From assembly GCA_030619415.1 (NCBI GenBank), contig JAUXBM010000048.1, positions 1-9,333 of the forward strand: DNA of 9,333 nucleotides, in the 5' to 3' direction. The position numbers and the translations under genes were made by a program. Below the pieces are notes generated by a model. It made no database searches, was not told where the DNA came from, and saw only the letters and a program-made list of their open reading frames with translations. Origin of the DNA: Chlorobiota bacterium (GTDB taxonomy: Bacteria > Bacteroidota > Bacteroidia > Bacteroidales > F082). Shown piece after piece: positions 1 through 5,814 of this stretch; position 1 is the stretch's first letter; every line of letters starts with the position of its first letter.

Positions 1-9
1 GAATTATAT

Positions 10-2742
10 TTGCAATTAGAAACACTGTTTTCCGTTAAAACAAAAGTAAATCAAACGATTTTGCCCAACGGTCGGTTATTCGGTATTTTGTTAACATGGT
101 TCTGGTTATTATTTATAGCCCTATTTCTGAACGACCTCAGGGCCGATTCATTGTACAACCGCTATACCATCCAGCCAGATTCCCTGGTTATTTCTGCCGA
201 CACACTTATTTCTGAAAACACCCCAGATCCCGACACTACAATTTTTCAAAGCAATCGCCAGGATACCGGTGTTATTCAGCCGGTAATAGACCGCTCTACA
301 ATTGAAGCATTGATATCGCGGGTTGCCACCGACTCTATTGTTCAGGATATGGCCGAAAGAAAAGTTTACTTATACGGCAATTCGGAAATTAAATACCAGG
401 ATATCACGCTGAAGGCAAAATACATTGAAATCGATTTTAAAACGAATACGGTATTGGCCAGGGGCATGGAAGATTCAACAGGTAAAATAGTAGGTAATCC
501 TGTGTTTAGTGAGGGCGATCAAACCTTTAAAGCCAAAGAAATTTCATACAATTTTATCACAAGAAAGGGGATGGTTTTACATGTATTAACCGAGGATGAC
601 CAGGGTTTTCTGCATGGGGAAAGAGTGAAAAAGATGGACGATAATACGGTGAATGTCCTCCATGGATATTACACCACCTGTAATCTCGAAGAGAATCCTC
701 ACTTTGGTTTCCGGTTTAAAAAGGCCAGGGTAATCCCTGACAACAAGATCGTAACAGGCCCAGCCTACATGGAAATAGAGGGCGTTCCTACTATCCTGGC
801 TTTACCATTCGGTATTTTTCCAAACAACAAAGGAAAAAAATCAGGCATTGTTATACCAAGTTATGGAGAGTCGGCCAACAGGGGTTTTTTCCTCGAAAAC
901 GGTGGTTACTATTGGGCAATTAATGATTATATGGACTTTCAGGTATTGGGGGATATATACAGCCGTGGTAGCTGGAATATTAAGCCCCGTTTCAGGTACT
1001 CGAAAAGATATAAATACAGTGGAGGGATAACCCTGGGTTTTGGTGATATTGTAATTGGAACAAAGGAGTCGCCTGATTACGTTAAAGACAGATCATTCCG
1101 TATTCAATGGTCGCACAGGCAAGATCCAAAAGCCAGGCCAAGAAGTTCGTTTCAGGCCAGTGTAAATATCATGACTTCTAATTATCAAAGGTTTAACCCT
1201 TCCAGCACACAAGACTATCTAAAAAATGAATTTCAGTCGAGTGTTTCATACCAGACCAACTGGGCCGGGAAATATTTTTTAACCATCAGCTCTAATTACC
1301 GGCAAAACACAAAAACGCACGCGGTTAACCTGAGTTTACCAGAGTTAACCTTCACGGTCAACCGGTTTTATCCTTTGCGAAGAAGTGGAGGAAAAAAGAG
1401 ATTTTACGAAGACCTTGCGATCAACTATACAATGAATGCCAAGAATACCGTAAGTACCTTCGATACGCTGTTGTTTGAGCCAGGCACCCTGGAACGAGAT
1501 ATGAAAAATGGCGCCATTCACAAAATACCCATCAGCTTACCACTCAGGGTACTTAAACATTTTACGCTCAGCAACAGCATTAATATTACCGACAGGATGT
1601 ATAGCCGGTCAGTTCGGCAACATTATTTGGCTGATACTGTATATGATGGAAACGATACAATTTTACCAGGTCTTAAAACCGATACCATAAACGGGTTTAG
1701 CAATTCATTCGATTTTTCAATAAGCACCTCGCTTTCAACAAAACTTTACGGAATAGTACGTTACAAAAAAGGCCCACTTCGTGCAATCAGGCACGTTTTT
1801 ACACCAAGTGTAGGGTTTTCGTACACACCCGATTTTAGCGATCCATTTTGGGGTAATTACGGAACCTACATCGACGCAGATGGAAACGAGGTAAAATATT
1901 CTTACTATGACAATCCTCAGTTTAGTTCAATTTATAGGGGGCCGCCCGGACAGAAATCTGGAGCCATTACCTTTAGCCTTGATAACAACCTTGAAATTAA
2001 AGTGCGATCGAGGAAAGATACCATTACAGGTATGAAGAAAATAGTCCTGATCGATAATTTTACCATTTCGGGGAGTTATGATTTTGCCAGGGATTCCATG
2101 AACCTTTCCACCATCAACATTAGAGGAAGAACCAGGATTTGGAAAAACCTTTCGGTCAATTACGCTTCAGTTTGGGATCCGTATATGGCTGATGCCTCGG
2201 GCCGCCGGATAAACAAATTTGAATGGGTGGCGAATAACCGGTTGGTGCGGATGAAAAGCACGCTCTGGGGCCTGAGTTTTAGCTATAAACTTGGTGATAA
2301 AGACATAAAGAAAAAAGAAAAACCCAAAGAAGCTACCGAGGATGAATGGACTGAAATTGAAAAAAACCCTGATGATTATGTCGACTGGAATATCCCCTGG
2401 TCATTGAGCTTCAACTATACTTTCCAATACCGGCTGGCTGAAAGCTATGTGACAGGTGAGCGGACTGTTGTAAGCAAGGTAACTCAAACATTGGGGTTCA
2501 ATGGTCAAATCAACATCACACCAAAGTGGAAATTTACATTGACCTCAGGATGGGATTTCAATACGAACAAGTTATCCTATACCTCCATCAATGTTTATCG
2601 CGACCTGCACTGCTGGGAAATGCGTTTCAGCTGGATACCGCTTGGCATCCAAAAAAGCTGGAACTTTTCAATCAATGTAAAAGCATCCATTCTGCAAGAC
2701 CTTAAATTGAACCGGAAAAGTGACTGGCGGGATAATTTATAA
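10..2742 (+). CDS. lptD: LPS-assembly outer-membrane protein LptD (OstA-like)
   Basis: LptD, with lipoprotein LptE, receives lipopolysaccharide from the periplasmic LptA bridge and inserts it into the outer leaflet of the outer membrane. Residues 24-44 form a hydrophobic signal segment (FGILLTWFWLLFIALF) ending near LRAD. About residues 110-265 are an OstA/LptA-like beta-jellyroll with 'RKVYLYGNSEIKY' and 'YTTC' (C224). The rest, rich in alternating aromatic/polar strands, is the C-terminal barrel, ending with 'LHCWEMRFSWIPLG' (C868) as in Bacteroidota LptD. The 910-aa length fits that group. The start is uncertain: position 10 is TTG, the three codons upstream in the window are open, and the next in-frame Met is only around residue 114. 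The real start may therefore be an ATG left of the window, or TTG at 10 or 61. The stop is 3 nt from that of the convergent acyl-CoA dehydrogenase gene. The family call is firm; the 5' end is not. Confidence 0.92.
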   Translation: MQLETLFSVKTKVNQTILPNGRLFGILLTWFWLLFIALFLNDLRADSLYNRYTIQPDSLVISADTLISENTPDPDTTIFQSNRQDTGVIQPVIDRSTIEALISRVATDSIVQDMAERKVYLYGNSEIKYQDITLKAKYIEIDFKTNTVLARGMEDSTGKIVGNPVFSEGDQTFKAKEISYNFITRKGMVLHVLTEDDQGFLHGERVKKMDDNTVNVLHGYYTTCNLEENPHFGFRFKKARVIPDNKIVTGPAYMEIEGVPTILALPFGIFPNNKGKKSGIVIPSYGESANRGFFLENGGYYWAINDYMDFQVLGDIYSRGSWNIKPRFRYSKRYKYSGGITLGFGDIVIGTKESPDYVKDRSFRIQWSHRQDPKARPRSSFQASVNIMTSNYQRFNPSSTQDYLKNEFQSSVSYQTNWAGKYFLTISSNYRQNTKTHAVNLSLPELTFTVNRFYPLRRSGGKKRFYEDLAINYTMNAKNTVSTFDTLLFEPGTLERDMKNGAIHKIPISLPLRVLKHFTLSNSINITDRMYSRSVRQHYLADTVYDGNDTILPGLKTDTINGFSNSFDFSISTSLSTKLYGIVRYKKGPLRAIRHVFTPSVGFSYTPDFSDPFWGNYGTYIDADGNEVKYSYYDNPQFSSIYRGPPGQKSGAITFSLDNNLEIKVRSRKDTITGMKKIVLIDNFTISGSYDFARDSMNLSTINIRGRTRIWKNLSVNYASVWDPYMADASGRRINKFEWVANNRLVRMKSTLWGLSFSYKLGDKDIKKKEKPKEATEDEWTEIEKNPDDYVDWNIPWSLSFNYTFQYRLAESYVTGERTVVSKVTQTLGFNGQINITPKWKFTLTSGWDFNTNKLSYTSINVYRDLHCWEMRFSWIPLGIQKSWNFSINVKASILQDLKLNRKSDWRDNL

Positions 2743-2745
2743 TTC

Positions 2746-3909
2746 CTAAAACGCAGCAATCCCCGTAATATCCATTCCCGTTATCAGCAAGTGAATATCA
2801 TGCGTTCCCTCATAAGTAATCACAGATTCAAGATTCATCATGTGACGCATCATTGGGAAGTCGCCGGTGATTCCCATCGCACCTAAAATTTGTCGGCTAT
2901 CGCGGGCTACTTTTAAAGCCATTTCCACATTGTTTCGTTTGGCCATAGAAATTTGTGCGGGAGTTGCCTTGTCTTCATTTCGTAAGGTTCCCAATCTCCA
3001 AACCAATAATTGTGCTTTCGTAATCTCCGTGAGAATTTCCGCCAGTTTTTTCTGTTGCAACTGGAATGAAGCAATCGGTTTATTGAATTGTTTTCTTTCG
3101 AGTGAATACCTCAAAGCAGCATCGTAACAATCCATGGCAGCTCCTAAAACTCCCCAGGCAATGCCATACCGGGCAGAGTTCAAACACATCAGTGGCCCCT
3201 TCAACCCTTTCACATTTGGCAGCAGATTTTCTTTCGGAACTTTAACATTGTCAAAAACAAGCTCGCCTGTTAAAGATGCCCTCAGCGACCATTTGTTGCG
3301 GGTTTCCGGTGCAGTAAAACCTTCCATTCCTTTTTCAACGAGCAACCCACGAACCTTCCCATTTTCGTCTTTTGCCCACACAACTGAGACATCAGCAATT
3401 GGGGAGTTGGTAATCCACATTTTAGCACCATTCAACAAATAATAATCGCCCTTGTCTTCAAACCTTGTGAGCATGCCGCCCGGATCGGAGCCATGGTTGG
3501 GTTCGGTGAGGCCAAAAGCACCAACCCATTCTCCACTCGCCAGTTTGGGTAAATATTTCATTCGCTGGTCTCCCGATCCAAAAGTATAAATCGGGTACAT
3601 CACCAATGAAGTCTGAACCGAAGCAGTTGACCGGATGGCCGAATCACCCCGTTCCAGTTCCGTCATGATCAAACCGTAAGAGACCTGGTCAAGCCCGGAG
3701 CCACCATATTTTTCGGGGATGAACGGACCGAATGCGCCGATCTCTCCCATTTCTTTTATCAGGTGCTTCGGAAAAGTATGGTTGTGGGCATGTTCTTCGA
3801 TAATTGGTTTTACCGAACGATCGACCCATTCTCTAATCGCAGAACGAATAATTTTTTGCTCATCTGTTAAAAGATCATCAACAAGGTAATAATCAGGGGG
3901 ATTGTACAT
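2746..3909 (-). CDS. gcdH: acyl-CoA dehydrogenase, glutaryl-CoA dehydrogenase type
   Basis: FAD-dependent acyl-CoA dehydrogenase. The closest family is glutaryl-CoA dehydrogenase, which oxidises and decarboxylates glutaryl-CoA to crotonyl-CoA in lysine/tryptophan breakdown. With Met at 3909 as residue 1 the protein has 387 aa, normal for GCDH. Human GCDH active-site residues appear in register: E86 and R93-S94 in 'ELERGDSAIRSTASVQTS' (E87, R94, S95 in human), T167 in 'MWITNSP', and Y366-E367 in 'TYEGTHDIH', where E367 is the catalytic base. 'AFGLTEPNHGSDPGG' (131-145) is the FAD/substrate loop and 'ARYGIAWGVLGAA' is typical. The frame is open for 41 more codons to an ATG at 4032. That extension resembles no part of the family and contains a promoter-like TATATTTA, so I prefer 3909. 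Substrate choice rests on motif identity; a related short-chain substrate is possible. The gene is transcribed against lptD and diverges from ridA. Confidence 0.9.
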   Translation of the reverse strand: MYNPPDYYLVDDLLTDEQKIIRSAIREWVDRSVKPIIEEHAHNHTFPKHLIKEMGEIGAFGPFIPEKYGGSGLDQVSYGLIMTELERGDSAIRSTASVQTSLVMYPIYTFGSGDQRMKYLPKLASGEWVGAFGLTEPNHGSDPGGMLTRFEDKGDYYLLNGAKMWITNSPIADVSVVWAKDENGKVRGLLVEKGMEGFTAPETRNKWSLRASLTGELVFDNVKVPKENLLPNVKGLKGPLMCLNSARYGIAWGVLGAAMDCYDAALRYSLERKQFNKPIASFQLQQKKLAEILTEITKAQLLVWRLGTLRNEDKATPAQISMAKRNNVEMALKVARDSRQILGAMGITGDFPMMRHMMNLESVITYEGTHDIHLLITGMDITGIAAF

Positions 3910-3934
3910 TAACAAGTCATTTTTGAATGATTTG

Positions 3935-3942
3935 TAAATATA
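3935..3942 (-). promoter_or_regulatory. possible -7 promoter box of gcdH
   Basis: On the minus strand this reads TATATTTA, seven of eight positions of the Bacteroidota -7 consensus TAnnTTTG. Transcription would begin near 3927, giving a leader of about 18 nt before the ATG at 3909. No clear -33 TTTG lies at the expected distance. If real, it rules out the upstream ATG at 4032 as the main start, because the box lies within that extension. Confidence 0.35.
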
Positions 3943-4058
3943 GGGAAGATTTGGTTTTGGAAAAGTGGAAAATTGGATGGATGGAATTACAAATTCCCCA
4001 CGCTTCAAACATTTATACCAATTTGATCCCAAAATGATGTATAAAGAAATTGGAATGT

Positions 4059-4135
4059 TTTTCGCTGTATTTAGGCAAAAAATTTTTGCATAGCAGCGCT
4101 ACGGAACATTTTTTTAACGCCAATACAGTGGAAAA
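4059..4135. repeat. nested imperfect palindromes, REP-like
   Basis: Outer arms are 4059-4076 (TTTTCGCTGTATTTAGGC) and 4119-4135, whose reverse complement is TTTTCCACTGTATTGGC. They pair with one 2-nt bulge and a short mismatched patch. Inside lie a 15-nt palindrome GCAAAAAATTTTTGC (4075-4089) and a small hairpin TAGC-AGC-GCTA (4091-4101). There is no ORF and no transposase nearby. The structure could be a REP-type or MITE-like repeat, or a regulatory palindrome between the divergent genes; the sequence alone does not decide. Confidence 0.5.
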
Positions 4136-4212
4136 TAAACGATTTATATGCGTCATTTTGGGGTTAATTTGGTATTACTCATTCTCAAATCAGCACAAGT
4201 AAATTGAATTCG

Positions 4213-4220
4213 TACTTTTG
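4213..4220 (+). promoter_or_regulatory. -7 promoter box of ridA
   Basis: TACTTTTG is an exact match to the Bacteroidota consensus TAnnTTTG. It lies 16 nt before the ridA ATG, so transcription would start about 10 nt upstream of the codon. The -33 element is not evident: no TTTG occurs around 4186-4195. Confidence 0.5.
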
Positions 4221-4236
4221 ATAAAAAGAAACACAA

Positions 4237-4614
4237 ATGAAAAAAGTAATTTTCACAGCCGGTGCACCGGCAGCTATCGGCCCTTACAGCCAGGCTATTG
4301 AAGCCAATGGCATGTTATTTATTTCGGGACAAATTCCTGTAAACCCTGAAACGGGAAAAATTGCAGATGGAGGAATAACAGGGCAAACCGAGCAGGTGAT
4401 GAAGAATATCGATGTCATTTTAAAAGAAGCCGGTTATGCATTTGCGGATGTGGTAAAATCTACCTGCCTGCTCAGCGATATGGCCAACTTTGCCGATATG
4501 AATGCAGTGTATGGAAAATTTTATGCTGAAAATCCACCTGCACGTGCAGCTTATGCTGTTAAGGGACTTCCGCTTGGTGTAATGGTTGAAATTGAGACGA
4601 TAGCGATGAAATAG
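4237..4614 (+). CDS. ridA: RidA family 2-iminobutanoate/2-iminopropanoate deaminase
   Basis: RidA (YjgF/YER057c/UK114) speeds hydrolysis of reactive enamine/imine intermediates released by PLP enzymes such as threonine dehydratase, protecting other PLP enzymes from damage. The 125-aa length is standard, and the protein acts as a cytosolic trimer. Visible signatures are 'AIGPYSQA' (13-20), 'FISGQIPVNPETG' (28-40), 'DVVKSTCLLSDM' (71-82), and the C-terminal block 'PARAAYAVKGLPLGVMVEIE' (101-120). The last contains the carboxylate-binding Arg (R103, equivalent to R105 of the E. coli protein) and the catalytic-site Glu (E118). The ATG at 4237 follows an A-rich leader and a good -7 box, and an earlier start would be inside the promoter. 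In many Bacteroidota, as I recall, ridA directly follows lptD; here the two are on the same strand but separated by the inverted gcdH. Confidence 0.95.
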   Translation: MKKVIFTAGAPAAIGPYSQAIEANGMLFISGQIPVNPETGKIADGGITGQTEQVMKNIDVILKEAGYAFADVVKSTCLLSDMANFADMNAVYGKFYAENPPARAAYAVKGLPLGVMVEIETIAMK

Positions 4615-4668
4615 ACCTGAGAAGCAAGACCTTAGACCTAAGACAAAAAAGTCAAGAGCCAGGAACAA
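4613..4668. repeat. degenerate heptamer tandem repeat (AGACCTA-like)
   Basis: Read in steps of 7 from 4613: agacctg, agaagca, agacctt, agaccta, agacaaa, aaagtca, agagcca, ggaacaa. Six of the eight units start with AGA and three share AGACCT. The block starts at the last two bases of the ridA stop codon, so the end of ridA touches it. The phasing is exact while the sequence drifts, as expected for an old tandem expansion. No terminator-like GC hairpin with a T-run is visible. Confidence 0.55.
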
Positions 4669-4720
4669 AGCCTGCAATTGAATGACAATTGATTAACTCG
4701 AATCGCAGTGGAGCTATAAT

Positions 4721-4762
4721 CCAGGAACCAGCCGCCGGTTGCCAGTATCAGGTTTCCAGCCA
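4721..4762. repeat. degenerate heptamer repeat (CCAGnnn) over the pabA 3' end
   Basis: Six consecutive 7-mers: ccaggaa, ccagccg, ccggttg, ccagtat, caggttt, ccagcca. Four start with CCAG in perfect 7-nt phase, and the other two differ by one or two bases. On the minus strand the unit reads nnnCTGG. The right-hand units encode the last residues of PabA (WLET) and its TGA stop (4748-4750). The unit differs from the AGACCTA-like repeat about 50 bp away. Confidence 0.55.
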
Positions 4763-5314
4763 ATTCCCCATCATCTCTAACCCATGCTCAGTCATTATCG
4801 ACTCGGGATGAAACTGGAGACCTACAAGATCATATTCTTTGTGCTTGATGGCCATGATCAGTCCGTTATCATCTATCATAGTAATTTCAATTTCTGCTGG
4901 AAGACTTTTTTCTTCTAAAATCCATGAATGGTAATGGCCAATTTTGAATTCGGAAGGCAAGCCATGAAACAATCTATCATCCTTAATCACAATTCCCGGC
5001 CCCTGGATACCGTGCCATGGTTCAGGCATTTGTACCAGCTTTGCTCCAAATAATTCAGCAATTGCCACGTGACCGAGACAAACACCCAGCATAGGCTTTG
5101 TACGATAAAACTTCTGGATAAAACCCAACAATTGCCCCGCTTCCATGGTAAGACCGGGTCCCGGAGAGATCAATACCTTGTCAAAATCATTTTGGTTTAA
5201 AGAAAGAATATTGTCATTCTTCCTGATCAGGTAATCAGAAACGCCTGATTGTTCAACCAGTTGAACAAGATTGAAAACAAACGAGTCGTAATTGTCAATA
5301 ATCAGGAGTTTCAA
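4748..5314 (-). CDS. pabA: aminodeoxychorismate/anthranilate synthase glutamine amidotransferase subunit
   Basis: Class I glutamine amidotransferase (PabA/TrpG family, 188 aa, full length). It hydrolyses glutamine and passes ammonia to the chorismate-binding partner. With pabB and pabC next door and no trp genes, the folate role (PabA) is preferred, although such subunits can serve anthranilate synthase too. The triad is C79 ('MLGVCLGH'), H169 and E171 ('LQFHPES'). The N-terminal 'LLIIDNYDSFVFNLVQ' and the oxyanion loop 'ISPGPG' (49-54) are typical. The start is TTG at 5312-5314: an in-frame TGA at 5327-5329 lies 12 nt upstream, no ATG or GTG lies between, and the family begins exactly here. 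Oddities: the normally conserved Gln of CLGHQ is Val (V83), and the last four residues and the stop lie in a heptamer repeat. Confidence 0.93.
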   Translation of the reverse strand: MKLLIIDNYDSFVFNLVQLVEQSGVSDYLIRKNDNILSLNQNDFDKVLISPGPGLTMEAGQLLGFIQKFYRTKPMLGVCLGHVAIAELFGAKLVQMPEPWHGIQGPGIVIKDDRLFHGLPSEFKIGHYHSWILEEKSLPAEIEITMIDDNGLIMAIKHKEYDLVGLQFHPESIMTEHGLEMMGNWLET

Positions 5315-5330
5315 TTTTTTTGGTTTTCAA

Positions 5331-5338
5331 CAAAAATA
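5331..5338 (-). promoter_or_regulatory. -7 promoter box of pabA
   Basis: On the minus strand this reads TATTTTTG, an exact match to TAnnTTTG, 16 nt before the TTG start. This is the same spacing as the ridA box to its ATG. It implies a leader of about 10 nt and a transcription start between the upstream small ORF and pabA, so pabA need not depend on read-through. No convincing -33 element is seen. Confidence 0.45.
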
Positions 5339-5381
5339 CGGCTAAAGTCCGTGCTATTTTAAAATGAAAAAGAAACCCCTA

Positions 5382-5618
5382 CTATTGGCCTGATGGTAAA
5401 CCGGCCCGTAGGCTAAAACTGCTGATTGTTAAACGGTTCGAAACTGCACCAAAGCTAAAATCCTGAATAGCAATGTGGAACTTGCCTTTTTGTGGATCGG
5501 TATTTAATTGTGCTTTACGATGATTCGATTGATCAACACCGGGCAAGCCCTGGGCAAGGATCAAAAAAGGATTTGCTGCGAAAAGCAACAAAAGAAAAAA
5601 GAGCGTGTTCGTTTTCAT
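5382..5618 (-). CDS. small putative secreted protein, unknown function
   Basis: I do not recognise this 78-aa protein. Residues 1-23 look like a good Sec signal peptide: a Lys near the N-terminus, a core of Leu/Phe/Ala (FFLLLLFAANPFLIL), then A-Q-G, with Gln after the likely cleavage site as is common in Bacteroidota. The mature part (about 55 aa) is polar, has no Cys and no further membrane segment, and ends in 'SSFSLRAGLPSGQ'. It is on the same strand as pabA, 67 nt upstream, but pabA has its own -7 box. It faces pabB across 196 bp that contain the decamer array. The signal peptide is the main reason to think it real. It could also be a relic of a longer exported protein. Confidence 0.5.
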   Translation of the reverse strand: MKTNTLFFLLLLFAANPFLILAQGLPGVDQSNHRKAQLNTDPQKGKFHIAIQDFSFGAVSNRLTISSFSLRAGLPSGQ

Positions 5619-5700
5619 CTTTTATATTTTGATGGATAAAAAATAATTTACCATTAAGAAGTGCCTGAACTATTCTCTATCAAAGCAATATAAAATTCTT

Positions 5701-5760
5701 GTTAACAGAAGTTAAGCAATCTTAAGAGTTTGTAAGATTTGTTAAGTGGCGTTAAAACAA
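5701..5760. repeat. six 10-bp phased GTTAAG-like direct repeats
   Basis: Read in steps of 10 from 5701: gttaacagaa, gttaagcaat, cttaagagtt, tgtaagattt, gttaagtggc, gttaaaacaa. The first six bases of each approach GTTAAG while the last four differ, so a core is repeated at exactly one helical turn. It lies between the divergent small secreted ORF (start 83 nt to the left) and pabB (start 55 nt to the right). The layout resembles direct-repeat operators of OmpR/PhoB-type response regulators, such as B. subtilis PhoP boxes with TTAACA cores. The identity of any binding protein is inference. Confidence 0.6.
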
Positions 5761-5814
5761 GCAGGCGAAAATAAAGGAGAACAAAATAATATCTAAAATA
5801 ATAGAACAAGGAAA

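Larger units (their letters stand above)
3910..4236. other. 327-bp divergent intergenic region, gcdH/ridA
   Basis: No credible gene lies here. The left part (3910-4032) is an open extension of the gcdH frame judged non-coding. The middle (4059-4135) holds nested inverted repeats, listed separately. The right end carries the ridA promoter box and an A-rich leader (ataaaaagaaacacaa) of the kind Bacteroidota use in place of a Shine-Dalgarno sequence. It must contain promoters for two divergent genes. Confidence 0.6.

Noticed and set aside
1508..1690. 60-aa alternative frame within lptD, and a similar one at 848-1030
   Set aside because: Both lie wholly inside lptD in other frames, with no independent start signal or recognisable protein features.
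2867..3442. Two open frames (86 and 102 aa) on + opposite gcdH
   Set aside because: They are antisense to a firmly identified gene, have no family resemblance and no start context. Their openness follows from the codon use of gcdH.
4675..4691. CAATTG-AATGA-CAATTG stem as a terminator for ridA or pabA
   Set aside because: The stem is only 6 AT-rich base pairs, each arm is itself a palindrome, and no T-run follows on either strand.
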